Made by a program: the position numbers and the translations under genes
Assembly (NCBI GenBank): GCA_963676655.2
Contig: CAXXKX010000003.1
Coordinates: forward strand, 1,488,001-1,552,000
Direction of reading: 5' to 3'
Source: G963676655 sp963676655
Lineage (GTDB): Bacteria; Verrucomicrobiota; Lentisphaeria; Victivallales; Victivallaceae
Length of the DNA: 64,000 bases
Shown: piece by piece, positions 8,641 to 17,293 of the stretch
Layout of the letters: the number at the start of each line of letters is the position of its first letter
Position numbering within the stretch: the stretch's first letter is position 1
The notes under the pieces: model-generated
The model's database searches: none
What the model was told of the DNA's origin: nothing
Seen by the model: the letters and a program-made list of their open reading frames with translations, nothing else

Positions 8641-9492
8641 TCAATTAAAGACGATCACCCGGTGGCCGTGGACCATGACGCGATGTTCAAGATGAGCTTT
8701 AACCGCTCGGGTCAGAACCACCCGTTCGACTTCCGCGCCGATGCGTTTGAGATCGTCCGGGGTCTTTTCATGATCGATTCGCACGACATCCTGTTCGATG
8801 ATCGGTCCTTTGTCAAGTTCAGCAGTCGCGTAATGGGCGGTGGCGCCGATCATTTTCACGCCGCGTTCATATGCGCGAACGTAAGGATTGCCGCCTTCGA
8901 ACGCCGGCAGGAACGCATGGTGGATGTTGATGATCCGGAGCGGGAATTTCGCGATAAACTCTTCCGAAAGAATCTGCATGTAACGGGCCATGATGACCAG
9001 ATCGATGCGGTGTTTTTCCAACAGGTCGAGAACTTTGGCTTCCTGCTGCTGTTTCGTATCTTTGGTGACCGACAGGCAATAAAACGGAATCCGGAACCAG
9101 TCGGCCATGTATTCAAGATTGGGGTGATTACTGATAATCAGCGGAATTTCACAATGCAGTTCGCCTTCCTGATGTTTGACCAGCAGATCATGAAGATTGT
9201 GCGAGGTCTTGGTAACCAGGATCGCCACTTTCGGCACGTAATCGGAATAGTGCACCTGCCAATCAAGCTGCAGTTCTTCGGCCAGGGCACCGAATTTGCC
9301 TTCCAAATCGCGCCGGGACATCTGCATATCGGTCAAATCGATCTTGATCCGCATGAAATAGTGACTGCTCAATTCAGCGGTATACTGCTGACAATGCACG
9401 ATATTTAAACTGTTCTCAAAGAAAAATGAGGTAATCTGGGAAATCAATCCTTTACAGTCCGCGGTCTGAATCAAAAATACGGCGTTTTTCAT
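8641..9492 (-). CDS. purU: Formyltetrahydrofolate deformylase
   Basis: PurU hydrolyses 10-formyl-THF to formate and THF, balancing one-carbon pools. The 283 residues comprise an N-terminal ACT domain (about 1-80, beginning FLIQTADCKGLI) and a formyltransferase-like catalytic domain. The catalytic stretch is NIHHAFLPAF and the later Asp is in AELDKGPIIEQDV, both typical of PurU. A GAGGGAGC site precedes the ATG. It is the last gene of the lepA-lepB-purU operon, with a 22-base gap behind lepB. Confidence 0.95.
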   Translation of the reverse strand: MKNAVFLIQTADCKGLISQITSFFFENSLNIVHCQQYTAELSSHYFMRIKIDLTDMQMSRRDLEGKFGALAEELQLDWQVHYSDYVPKVAILVTKTSHNLHDLLVKHQEGELHCEIPLIISNHPNLEYMADWFRIPFYCLSVTKDTKQQQEAKVLDLLEKHRIDLVIMARYMQILSEEFIAKFPLRIINIHHAFLPAFEGGNPYVRAYERGVKMIGATAHYATAELDKGPIIEQDVVRIDHEKTPDDLKRIGAEVERVVLTRAVKAHLEHRVMVHGHRVIVFN

Positions 9493-9514
9493 GCTTGCTC
9501 CCTCGATATAAAAA

Positions 9515-10807
9515 TTATTGTAAATTCATGGAATCAAAAGTCGCGGCCCCGGGCTTGCCGGTCGGAACATCCAGCGGCGGCTTGTTGTCAATAATGCCCC
9601 AGCGCCGGGAAAACGGCCAGAACACAAACAAGGCGGTTCCGACAATGTTGCGACGCGGAACCGTTCCCCAGAAACGCCCGTCAGAACTGAACGCGACATT
9701 ATCCCCGAGCATAAAATAATGATCTTCGGGAATTTCGATATACGCCTCGTCGGACCCCAGGCTGGGAGTGGCGGAATATCCGCTTTCTGTTCCGAGATCG
9801 CGAATGAGACCCTGATGCCCCTGATAGCCGCCTTTGCCGGAATATAGTTTTTCAAACCGTTTATCAAAGTCCGTGATCGGCTTGAATTCCGTCGCGCCTT
9901 TCGGCTTGACATAGAGCATGCCTTTGGTGATCCGCAACGTATCTCCAGGCAGACCGACCAGGCGTTTAATATAATAAGGACCTGTGTCCATCAGGGGGCG
10001 TCCATTCGGACCGATAATTCCACCGGTAAAGAAAACCGTCACGTCGCCGCGCCGAAGTCCACGCAGATGAAAAGAGACCCGGTCGACAAACAGATGATCA
10101 CCCAGCGACAGCCATCCTTTACTCACCTGATCTCCGGTTTTAAATTCCAATTGCAGACCGGGACGCAGAATAGTGTTTCTGGTTTCCGCATCCTGCCCGA
10201 AAAATTGCCACATTTTGCAATACTGCAGGACTTTTTCGGGAGTTCCCGGCAAGGCATATTTTTCAGAACCGATTCTGAAAGAGGTAAAATCGAATATTAG
10301 GTCTTCAGTATAGTAACGGATCGAATTCGGATCGAACACCCCGGCCTGTTTCACCGTCAAATCCGCTTTTCGAGCGGAAAAGAGCGGATAGAGCAGGAAT
10401 GAAGGGGTCTTTGCCAGAGTTGCGTTTGAACTGATATGGTGGATGCCATATAGCGTCGGCTGCATACTGCTGGTAGGAATTTTGAACGGCTGCAGGAAAA
10501 GACCGCGAATCCCGAACGCGACGGCCAGCGCCACGGCAAAGACATCGACCCATTCCCGGACCAGCTTGTGAGGTTTTGACGGCAACAGGGAGGCGGTTTT
10601 GGCTTCGAGCTTATCAAGTTTATCTTTGGATGCCGAATCTTTATAGTCAATTTCCACCAATTCGTCTTTGACTTTGTTCAAGCTGTTTTTGAGCTTGTCC
10701 GGCATAATATCGTCATCGGTATGGAGCCGGTGCTTGACATATTTGCTCAAGTCCTTCCAATGCTTTTTGCGGCGCAGTTTACTGCTGAATAGATGTAAAT
10801 AAAACAT
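9515..10807 (-). CDS. lepB: Signal peptidase I with large insertion
   Basis: LepB removes signal peptides from exported proteins at the membrane. The catalytic serine is Ser114 in PTSSM and the general-base lysine is Lys281 in IKRLVGLPGD; the GDNVAFSSDGRFWG box follows. A single transmembrane helix at about 88-108 precedes Ser114. The 430-residue length exceeds the usual 250-330: an insertion of about 115 residues separates the serine box from the GDHLFVDR strand, and there is a charged N-terminal extension of about 80 residues. The start abuts the lepA stop by one base; no strong ribosome-binding site is visible, so translation may depend on coupling. Confidence 0.92.
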   Translation of the reverse strand: MFYLHLFSSKLRRKKHWKDLSKYVKHRLHTDDDIMPDKLKNSLNKVKDELVEIDYKDSASKDKLDKLEAKTASLLPSKPHKLVREWVDVFAVALAVAFGIRGLFLQPFKIPTSSMQPTLYGIHHISSNATLAKTPSFLLYPLFSARKADLTVKQAGVFDPNSIRYYTEDLIFDFTSFRIGSEKYALPGTPEKVLQYCKMWQFFGQDAETRNTILRPGLQLEFKTGDQVSKGWLSLGDHLFVDRVSFHLRGLRRGDVTVFFTGGIIGPNGRPLMDTGPYYIKRLVGLPGDTLRITKGMLYVKPKGATEFKPITDFDKRFEKLYSGKGGYQGHQGLIRDLGTESGYSATPSLGSDEAYIEIPEDHYFMLGDNVAFSSDGRFWGTVPRRNIVGTALFVFWPFSRRWGIIDNKPPLDVPTGKPGAATFDSMNLQ

Positions 10808-10808
10808 A

Positions 10809-12614
10809 TTATGTCTCGTCCGATGATTTCAGGACCGCGACAAACGCCTCCTGCGGAATATTAACTTTACCGACCTGTTTCATACGTTTTTTCCCCTCTT
10901 TCTGTTTTTCCAGCAGCTTGCGCTTACGGGTTATATCACCGCCGTAACATTTGGCCAGAACGTTTTTACGCAACTGGCGAACCGTTTCACGGGCAATGAT
11001 CTTGCCGCCGACCGCCGCCTGCAGGGCGACCTGGAACATCTGCTGCGGAATAACGTTTTTCAAACGCTCAACCAGCTTGCGGCCGCGATTGTAAGCGTGA
11101 TCAACGTGGACGATCGATGAAAAGGCGTCGACCGGTTCGCCGTTGACCAGAATATCGAGCTTAACCAGTTTATCCGGACGATACCCGGCAGCGTCATAAT
11201 CCATGCTGCCGTAACCCCGGGTAATCGATTTGAGTTTATCATGAAAGTCGATCAGAATTTCATGCATCGGCAGTTCCGCCACGATAATGACGTGACCATG
11301 ATCGACCGAATCGGTATGGGTGCAGATGCCGCGCTTCTGCATAATAAGGTTCATCACGTCGCCGATATAGTCATTCGGCAGCATAATCCTGACATTGATA
11401 ATCGGCTCCTCAATCCGGTCGATCAGAGTCGGGTCCGGTAAATGGATCGGGTTATCGACCGGGATCATTTCCCCGCTTTTCATATATACGTGATAGATCA
11501 CACTCGGATAAGTGGCGATGATGTCCATATCGTATTCGCGCCGCAAGCGCTCCTGAATAATCTCCATGTGAAGCAGACCGAGAAAACCGCAGCGGAAACC
11601 GAAGCCCAGGGCAACCGAGTTTTCCGGTTGAAATTCAAACGCGGCGTCATTAAGCTGAAGTTTGCCCATGCTAAGTTTAAGTTGTTCGTAATCGCTCGAA
11701 TCAATCGGGTAAATTCCGCTGAAGACCATCGGATTAACCGTCTGGAATCCCGGAAGCGCGCTCGAACAAGGGTTCTTGACATCGGTAACGGTATCACCGA
11801 TCCGGGTGTCGGCAGTGGTTTTGATGTTCGGGATAATATAACCGACCGACCCGGCGGAAAGCGAATCCGTTGCCTGCATCCGGGGTTGAAAAACCCCGAC
11901 TTCTTTGACGTCGCCGGAAACTTCATTACTGAAAAGTTTGAGCCGGTCCCCCCGTTTCAAGGAACCTTTAAACATCCGGACATAAATTACAACACCGCGA
12001 AACGAGTCGTACATGGAATCAAAGATCAAGGCGCTGGTTCCATCTTGCTCGCGCTTAACCGGAGGCGGAATACGTTTAACCACTTCTTCCAGCAATTCGT
12101 TCACGCCATCGCCGGTCTTCGCGCTGATCAACAATGCCTCTTCCTTTGGAATCGCCAGAATCTCTTCCATCTGCTCATAGCACATATCAAGGTCCGACGC
12201 GGGCAAATCGATTTTATTGATGACCGGAATAATGGTCAGCTTCTGCTTATGCGCAAGATTGACATTGGCCACCGTTTGAGCTTGCACCCCCTGAGTGGCG
12301 TCGATAATCAGCAACGCGCCTTCGCACGCGGACAATGAACGGCTGACTTCATAAGAAAAGTCAACGTGTCCAGGTGTATCGATGAGGTTGAATTCGTATT
12401 CCTTGCCATCTTCCGATTTAAAAAACATCCTGACCGGATGCGATTTAATGGTGATGCCGCGTTCGCGCTCCAGATCCATATCGTCAAGCAGCTGTTCCTG
12501 GGCGTCACGCTCGGAAACAGTACTGGTCAACTCCATCATGCGGTCGGCCAGGGTTGATTTACCATGGTCGATATGCGCGATAATCGAAAAATTCCGTATT
12601 AAATCAAGTTCCAT
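10809..12614 (-). CDS. lepA: Elongation factor 4
   Basis: LepA/EF4 is a ribosome-associated GTPase related to EF-G. The 601-residue length and order of domains are standard. G1 is AHIDHGKST, the DTPGH switch motif and NKID (G4) follow, and the C-terminal LepA-specific region ends with the KKRMKQVGKVNIPQEAF segment characteristic of the family. It heads an operon with lepB, an arrangement conserved in many bacteria, plus purU. The Shine-Dalgarno is weak. Confidence 0.97.
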   Translation of the reverse strand: MELDLIRNFSIIAHIDHGKSTLADRMMELTSTVSERDAQEQLLDDMDLERERGITIKSHPVRMFFKSEDGKEYEFNLIDTPGHVDFSYEVSRSLSACEGALLIIDATQGVQAQTVANVNLAHKQKLTIIPVINKIDLPASDLDMCYEQMEEILAIPKEEALLISAKTGDGVNELLEEVVKRIPPPVKREQDGTSALIFDSMYDSFRGVVIYVRMFKGSLKRGDRLKLFSNEVSGDVKEVGVFQPRMQATDSLSAGSVGYIIPNIKTTADTRIGDTVTDVKNPCSSALPGFQTVNPMVFSGIYPIDSSDYEQLKLSMGKLQLNDAAFEFQPENSVALGFGFRCGFLGLLHMEIIQERLRREYDMDIIATYPSVIYHVYMKSGEMIPVDNPIHLPDPTLIDRIEEPIINVRIMLPNDYIGDVMNLIMQKRGICTHTDSVDHGHVIIVAELPMHEILIDFHDKLKSITRGYGSMDYDAAGYRPDKLVKLDILVNGEPVDAFSSIVHVDHAYNRGRKLVERLKNVIPQQMFQVALQAAVGGKIIARETVRQLRKNVLAKCYGGDITRKRKLLEKQKEGKKRMKQVGKVNIPQEAFVAVLKSSDET

Positions 12615-12776
12615 ATTGTATTATTATCTAAAGTTAAATTTTTTATTTATAATCAACCGATAATTTAGCACAAAAACAGCTTTAAATCAAGTTTAGAGCA
12701 ACAAAAAGCAACGTAATGTAACACCAGGTACACGCCTGCAATCACCAAACAGGACACTGCAGTCACAAAAACGAAA

Positions 12777-13145
12777 TCATGAATTCATTCTCTTGCTGAT
12801 ATAATCCGCACCCCAATTTTCCATACTGTCAATAACGTCAATAATTTTTCTGCCTTCTTCGGAAAGATAATATTCCACTCTCGGCGGAACCTCATGGTAT
12901 GAATGCCTTATTATGATTTCGTCCTCGACAAGTTCTTTTAGTTGGCTGCTCAAGTAAGCTTGAGTTACTTTGGGGATAGACCTCTTTATTTCCGAAAATC
13001 TCAACGTCTTGTCTTTCAACAGGTAAATAATGACCAATTTCCATTTTCCGTTCAACAACCTTTGAGTCAGGCAAACATAGCATAATTCAGGTTTTAAATC
13101 TCTATCAACATCACATTCCTGACATATTGCAAAATATTTTTCCAT
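12777..13145 (-). CDS. HxlR-family transcriptional regulator
   Basis: A 122-residue winged-helix protein of the HxlR (MarR-like) family. Core segments LLNGKWKLVIIYLL, LRFSEIKRSIPKVTQAYLSSQLKELVEDEII and VEYYLSEEGRKI match the family closely. The N-terminus carries four cysteines (CQECDVD, LCYVC), more than usual; Cys residues in HxlR proteins can sense redox or electrophile stress. The gene is divergent from a PNPOx-like/iron-sulfur flavoprotein pair, which it probably regulates together with itself. An AAAGGAGA site precedes the ATG. Confidence 0.9.
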   Translation of the reverse strand: MEKYFAICQECDVDRDLKPELCYVCLTQRLLNGKWKLVIIYLLKDKTLRFSEIKRSIPKVTQAYLSSQLKELVEDEIIIRHSYHEVPPRVEYYLSEEGRKIIDVIDSMENWGADYISKRMNS

Positions 13146-13169
13146 TTTTTTTAATCTCCTTTTCTGGCA

Positions 13170-13198
13170 ATAGTATGATTTTCAATACTATGTATCAA
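13170..13198 (-). promoter_or_regulatory. HxlR promoter with overlapping operator
   Basis: On the minus strand TTGATA (13198-13193) and TACTAT (13175-13170) are spaced 17 bases apart. A perfect inverted repeat, ATAGTAT, eight bases, ATACTAT (13170-13191), covers the spacer and the -10 box. This placement suggests that HxlR represses its own gene. Confidence 0.6.
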
Positions 13199-13210
13199 AA
13201 ATCGTAGTAC

Positions 13211-13239
13211 TTGACATAAATATACTAAAGATATATAAT
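13211..13239 (+). promoter_or_regulatory. Consensus sigma-70-type promoter for the PNPOx/flavoprotein genes
   Basis: TTGACA (13211-13216) and TATAAT (13234-13239) are perfect consensus hexamers with a 17-base spacer, 55 bases upstream of the ATG at 13294. The HxlR-side inverted repeat lies about 20 bases upstream of the -35 box. Confidence 0.8.
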
Positions 13240-13293
13240 AAATCAAGTCGTCCAAAACCTAATAGACAAAAAAACTAAACAAGGAAAGTCAAC

Positions 13294-13722
13294 ATGTCAA
13301 CGCAATTAATGGATTACTTCAATAACAATCAGGCAAGATTAGGAACTCTCAGCACCGCTAATAAGGCAGGGAAAGTGAATGTCGCACATTTCGGCACACC
13401 TCAGATGACCGATGAAAAAACTATCGTTATGGGAGTCGGCAACAATCGTACGTTTGCGAACCTCCAGGAAAATCCGAACGCGGTCTTTATGATCATGGAA
13501 CCGGGCGGAGCTCCTCCGGAATGGCACGGTGTCAGGTTGTATCTCACCCTGAAGGCTTGTGAGACTTCCGGTGAATTACTGGATAATATCCGCGCAAAAG
13601 TGGCACAGGCCGCAGGTGAGGATGCCGCAAAAATGATGCATGCGGCAATTGTTTTTACAATTGATGAAATCAGGCCTGTTGCCGATTTCGGTCAGGGCTG
13701 GAACCATTTAATTGAAGGTTGA
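13294..13722 (+). CDS. Pyridoxamine 5'-phosphate oxidase-family protein
   Basis: A 142-residue protein with a split-barrel flavin-binding fold. LGTLSTANKAGKVNVAHF and the TFANLQENPNAVFMI segment are typical of the PNPOx-like family, which binds FMN or F420 and includes general stress proteins. Substrate unknown. AAGGAAAG precedes the ATG with good spacing. It forms an operon with the iron-sulfur flavoprotein gene 11 bases downstream and is read from a perfect-consensus promoter opposite the HxlR gene, suggesting an inducible redox detoxification unit. Confidence 0.85.
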   Translation: MSTQLMDYFNNNQARLGTLSTANKAGKVNVAHFGTPQMTDEKTIVMGVGNNRTFANLQENPNAVFMIMEPGGAPPEWHGVRLYLTLKACETSGELLDNIRAKVAQAAGEDAAKMMHAAIVFTIDEIRPVADFGQGWNHLIEG

Positions 13723-13733
13723 GGACAGAAAGC

Positions 13734-14360
13734 ATGACAATCAAGGTACTGGGAATTTCCGGCAGTCCCATCAAAAACGGCAACACCAACAGAGTCGTCA
13801 AAGCAATATTAAGCGCGACGGGACTTGAAACAGAGTTCATTCAACTAAGTACCATCAACGTCAAGCCATGTTTGGCTTGTAAAAGGTGTGTTAATGATAA
13901 TATATGTAAAGTGGATGATGACTTTCCGCGCTTATCTGAAAAATTACAGCAAGCTGAAGCGATAATTCTCGGCTGCTATATTCCTTATGCGCAAATCGAT
14001 GCATTCACTAAATCATTCCTGGAAAGGCTGTGGTCTCTCAGACACCTGAATAACGTTCTAGCAAACAAATTATGCGCAACTGTCATAACGGGTCTGAATC
14101 CCGAGTCTCTGGCAGCGGTCAACCGGTCCGTCGCCGCGGAACTGCGTGACTATGAAAGCATGGAACTGCTAGGTCAAATCACCATCGCCGGCAATATTCC
14201 GTGCGCGACTTGCGGGGTTGGGGATGAATGTAAAAAAAGCGGCCTCCGCGCCCGGGGAATGAAAGTCGCTGATCATCCGTATTGCAGGGCGGAGGACCAG
14301 GAAAACGTCTGGGGCGAAGCCCTGCGAATCGGGAATATAATACGAGAATATTTGTCCTGA
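13734..14360 (+). CDS. Iron-sulfur flavoprotein (flavodoxin-like NADPH-dependent reductase)
   Basis: A 208-residue flavodoxin-fold protein. The FMN phosphate loop is SGSPIKNGNTNR, and the compact cysteine motif CLACKRCVNDNIC (C-x2-C-x2-C-x5-C) matches the Isf family that binds a 4Fe-4S cluster plus FMN. A second cysteine pair, CATCGVGDEC, lies toward the C-terminus. The ATG at 13734 with GAGG nine bases upstream is preferred over a TTG at 13719. Likely an electron carrier or reductase acting with the PNPOx-like protein; the substrate cannot be told from sequence. Confidence 0.85.
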   Translation: MTIKVLGISGSPIKNGNTNRVVKAILSATGLETEFIQLSTINVKPCLACKRCVNDNICKVDDDFPRLSEKLQQAEAIILGCYIPYAQIDAFTKSFLERLWSLRHLNNVLANKLCATVITGLNPESLAAVNRSVAAELRDYESMELLGQITIAGNIPCATCGVGDECKKSGLRARGMKVADHPYCRAEDQENVWGEALRIGNIIREYLS

Positions 14361-14378
14361 ACAAACCTTGTTCCACGA

Positions 14379-15251
14379 TTATTTTTTCTCTGGCATAGAT
14401 ATATGCCGGAGAATCATATCGGCCATTTTGCGATGGCCGTAATTGGTCAGATGGAGGCCGTCAACGGTTGATTCGTAACCGGAAAAGACATGGGAAAAGT
14501 TACGTTTCGGGATCAATACCACTTGATGCTTCGCGGCCAGTTGCCGCTGGCTGCGCCCGAACGACATTTTCAAAAACGGCAAAGGCAGTTCCAGCATAAT
14601 AACATGCGAAGTACGCTGCTTGGCTTTGGTCAATAATTCGTCAAGGTTTTTATGGAAATTTTTGGCTCGTGTACCCTTGAAAAAGTCATTACCGCCAATC
14701 TCGATAATGATCAAATCTTTGAAACCGACCTTGACCTTTGACAGGGAGTTGATGGCCGTCGGAACCGTGCCGCCGCCGACTGAACGGTTGACGACATTTA
14801 GCTTGTTGTTTTCAATCAGGAGTTCCGACCAGGTCTTTTCGCCGGAAAACCCGATCCCGGCGCTAATCGAGTCACCGAGCACGACAATCCGGTTCGATTC
14901 CAGTTTAACCGGTTCGGGCGATATCCAGTAAGGCAGCTCCATAAACAACGCAGTCAGTAAAAGCAGCCCAAGCAGACCGCCGATAATCGCGCGAGCCACT
15001 AGCTTGATCTTCTCAATCCCGCCGACTGAAACCTGAACCGCGATAAACAAATAGATCAAAGACAACAATGAAAACGGCAGCGGCGCGGCCGAGAAAAAGA
15101 TATTCAACCCGCCGATAACGCATAGAATCCTGGCCAGATAACTTTTAACGAACCACCACGGGCAAAAAGACATGCCAATCCCCAATCCCAACAGCAGCAG
15201 GCCGACAAAAAATGCCCAGCCGGAAACATAATGGATGACAAACGGGTTCAT
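14379..15251 (-). CDS. Membrane-anchored SGNH/GDSL hydrolase
   Basis: A 290-residue protein with about four N-terminal transmembrane segments (residues 10-115) followed by a complete SGNH esterase domain: VVLGDSIS (Ser nucleophile), GGGTVP, IEIGGNDFF (Asn) and DGLHLTNYGH (catalytic Asp-His). The catalytic domain should face the periplasm, consistent with de-O-acetylation or esterase action on envelope or imported glycans. It is convergent with the flavoprotein gene and has no operon partner. Ribosome-binding site weak. Confidence 0.85.
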   Translation of the reverse strand: MNPFVIHYVSGWAFFVGLLLLGLGIGMSFCPWWFVKSYLARILCVIGGLNIFFSAAPLPFSLLSLIYLFIAVQVSVGGIEKIKLVARAIIGGLLGLLLLTALFMELPYWISPEPVKLESNRIVVLGDSISAGIGFSGEKTWSELLIENNKLNVVNRSVGGGTVPTAINSLSKVKVGFKDLIIIEIGGNDFFKGTRAKNFHKNLDELLTKAKQRTSHVIMLELPLPFLKMSFGRSQRQLAAKHQVVLIPKRNFSHVFSGYESTVDGLHLTNYGHRKMADMILRHISMPEKK

Positions 15252-15905
15252 AAAACTAATCTTTCATTCAACTGATTATCAAGAGTCTTACAGAATGCAA
15301 ATATTAACCACGAAACCCACGAAAAATCACGAAAAAGTTTTTTAATTTTTCAGCCAAAGCTTAAAATTTAAATACGTCTTCATGTGTTGCCTTCGCTAGC
15401 TCAGGCTCAGACTGCGCTAGTCATGGTGTAAATATTAGTTTCGCATGAGTCTATAAGATCACAGTAAAACATATTGACTCATTCACGCATTCACTTCATC
15501 TGGATATTGCCATTTCATTCCAACTTGCGGGCGAATCCTGCTCCAAGTCCTCCGTGGTGCAATTCATATTTCGCAGCAGTCAAATTGAATATCATCAACT
15601 CTACATACAATAGACGCAAAAGCCGGAAAAGTCTTGTTAATTATTTAAAAAAAGCATGTTTTTTGATAGTTGAAAGTTGAATGTTGACAACGAAGTGAAC
15701 GCGAGCATTGCGCAGGGCAACGTAAGGAAAAACTTGCAAAAGTTATATTTTGACATCAATTCCTTTCAGCCCCAAAAGTAAAAACCGAACAACGGAGTAT
15801 CAGATCAACTTATTGCATGGTGCGTGGTTGACAATATTTCCTTTTGTAAACACGCATGTGATCACGAGGATCAGCGTATTCAAACATAAAGTGAAAGGTT
15901 TTTAC
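15252..15905. other. Gene-free region before the accessory island
   Basis: No supported gene in 654 bases. It contains a short repetitive run around 15308-15340 made of CACGAAA-like units (ACCACGAAACCCACGAAAA type) and a GTTGAAAGTTGAATGTTGA-like run near 15668, both of the kind scattered between genes in several bacterial phyla. The short ORFs here lack ribosome-binding sites and protein-like composition. No promoter with both boxes was found. Confidence 0.4.
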
Positions 15906-15995
15906 ATGAAAAATGCGAAAACAATCTGGAAATGCTACGGTATTTCAGTCGCAAAAGAAATTAGCGCTACAAACAGGAAAGGATGTGCAATATGA
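15906..15995 (+). CDS. 29-residue leader ORF coupled to the next gene
   Basis: The sequence MKNAKTIWKCYGISVAKEI and ten more residues ends in a TGA that overlaps the ATG of the next gene in an ATGA junction. GTGAAAGG lies about seven bases upstream of its ATG. Two cysteines and a basic character are seen, but no known family. It may be a translational-coupling leader or a small peptide in its own right; expression has not been shown. Confidence 0.4.
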   Translation: MKNAKTIWKCYGISVAKEISATNRKGCAI

Positions 15996-16414
15996 TTGGC
16001 ATCGCGAAAAAAGTCGAGGAAGCGGTAATCAGCGCCCTTGAATCACAAACCGGCATGGAAAGCGTGGAAGTCGTCAGAGGTAATGCCGCGGCAACCCACG
16101 CGGTTTTCCCACGCGTAGTGGTCGCCTGCAAAAACATCAAGCCATTGATTCCAGGAATGAAAAGTCCGTATCAATGTATTCTGGAGCTGACGACTCAGAC
16201 TGAAGGCAAAAGTGATCTTGACGGCAGCCAGTGTGAAGCGGTTGCAGATGTCGTTGGTACAGCGCTGCAGTCGCCCGATGGCGCATCGGTGGTGGATGCG
16301 TTTTTTAGCGATGGTAAAATCGATAAGCTGGAGTTCACAATGACCTTTGACTTGAAGCAGGATGATGACTGTTTCGAGTTAATGCTTGAAGCCGAAATGT
16401 ATCTGCAAGCTTAA
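15992..16414 (+). CDS. Small protein resembling a phage tail component
   Basis: A 140-residue acidic protein with an alternating helix/strand pattern: an N-terminal helix (GIAKKVEEAVISALE), a segment PRVVVACKNIKPLIPGMKSPYQCILEL, and a final strand-rich LEFTMTFDL...LEAEMYLQA. The overall look recalls small tail-terminator or head-tail joining proteins of phages, which share an N-terminal helix and such strands. This is by eye only. No other phage gene is nearby, so it may be a domesticated remnant. The ATG at 15992 is served by AGGAAAGG and overlaps the leader stop. Followed 24 bases later by the helical protein gene. Confidence 0.45.
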   Translation: MIGIAKKVEEAVISALESQTGMESVEVVRGNAAATHAVFPRVVVACKNIKPLIPGMKSPYQCILELTTQTEGKSDLDGSQCEAVADVVGTALQSPDGASVVDAFFSDGKIDKLEFTMTFDLKQDDDCFELMLEAEMYLQA

Positions 16415-16438
16415 AACACCATTAAATAAGGAATAATT

Positions 16439-17212
16439 ATGCCGAATAAGAAGTATAGCAAGATTGAAGAAGCCCAAAAAGATTACAATAATACAATTCA
16501 TAAAGCAGGAAGGGACAAATATGAATTGAAGAAGACCTTTGCACAATTGGCTACGGTCGGAAATGCATATAAAGTATCCAAGTACTACATTCAGAAGATT
16601 GACCGGGCAATCAGCAACCGGAACTATCTTGAGGCCGCGGATATTTATTTGAATCACTATCAGAAAATATCCAGTAACAGTAAATACAAGGCAATGCTTT
16701 CACCCGGAGAAATGCAGAAGTTTTTTAACAGCGGAAGCAAAGTAAAAGATTTTTGCTCAAAAATGACCAAATCGTTCCCGATGATCGAGGCCGCGGACAA
16801 ATATGCGAAAAGAGCTTTATCCTGTTTTGATGTAATTTGCGAACTGCAGCATTTGCGTCAAGTGTCATCCCGGAATATCAAAGCTCAAAAAGGCAAGATC
16901 AGCCGCGCGACCCAGATTCGACGGGAATTTCGTAAAGCCCAACAGCAGATGGAGTCGATGATGAAATTGAGCCAGGAACTGATCAAGTTTGCGCCGCCAG
17001 GCATGGGCGCATATCTGAAATTCAACCTGGAGGCTTTTGAAGCTTGCAGTAAAGGGTTTGATATAGTTAATGAATATGCCGCGAATATCGAGCATGTACT
17101 CGGTGAGATCGAGCGGTTAAATAATTCTCCGTGGGAAAAAGTTGGTTCTCACAAATATTTAACCAGTGACCCGGATCGTTACAATAGTCAGAAAAATTTA
17201 GACAACTATTAA
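16439..17212 (+). CDS. Unrecognised helical protein (island gene)
   Basis: A 257-residue, Lys-rich, almost entirely helical protein that I cannot assign to a family. Two amphipathic helical halves are joined around residue 125. The C-terminal half contains KISRATQIRREFRKAQQQMESMMKL-type coiled-coil sequence, then a hydrophobic APPGMGAYLKFNLEAF stretch and a hydrophilic tail. There is no signal peptide. It follows the tail-like gene in a probable operon and ends in a strong terminator. Its C-terminal half (from Phe128) is duplicated downstream as an isolated fragment. A membrane-active or effector-like role is conceivable but not shown. Confidence 0.6.
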   Translation: MPNKKYSKIEEAQKDYNNTIHKAGRDKYELKKTFAQLATVGNAYKVSKYYIQKIDRAISNRNYLEAADIYLNHYQKISSNSKYKAMLSPGEMQKFFNSGSKVKDFCSKMTKSFPMIEAADKYAKRALSCFDVICELQHLRQVSSRNIKAQKGKISRATQIRREFRKAQQQMESMMKLSQELIKFAPPGMGAYLKFNLEAFEACSKGFDIVNEYAANIEHVLGEIERLNNSPWEKVGSHKYLTSDPDRYNSQKNLDNY

Positions 17213-17225
17213 ATATAATAAGAAT

Positions 17226-17268
17226 AGCTGGAAATTTGTTGATTTAAAAAAGTAAATTTCCAGCTTTT
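17226..17268 (+). terminator. Terminator after the helical protein gene
   Basis: A perfect 12-bp stem, AGCTGGAAATTT (17226-17237) with AAATTTCCAGCT (17254-17265), with a 16-base loop, is followed by TTTATGTTTCTT. It lies 13 bases after the stop codon. Confidence 0.75.
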
Positions 17269-17293
17269 ATGTTTCTTAATTAAAGTTTTACTT

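Noticed and set aside
11442..12338. Long plus-strand frame of about 300 codons opposite lepA
   Set aside because: It is the antisense shadow of a conserved GTPase gene with strong codon bias; no protein-like motif or ribosome-binding site.
14359..14373. Hairpin GAACAA-ACC-TTGTTC at the end of the flavoprotein gene
   Set aside because: Weak AT-rich 6-bp stem with the T-run several bases away; may help termination, but not called.
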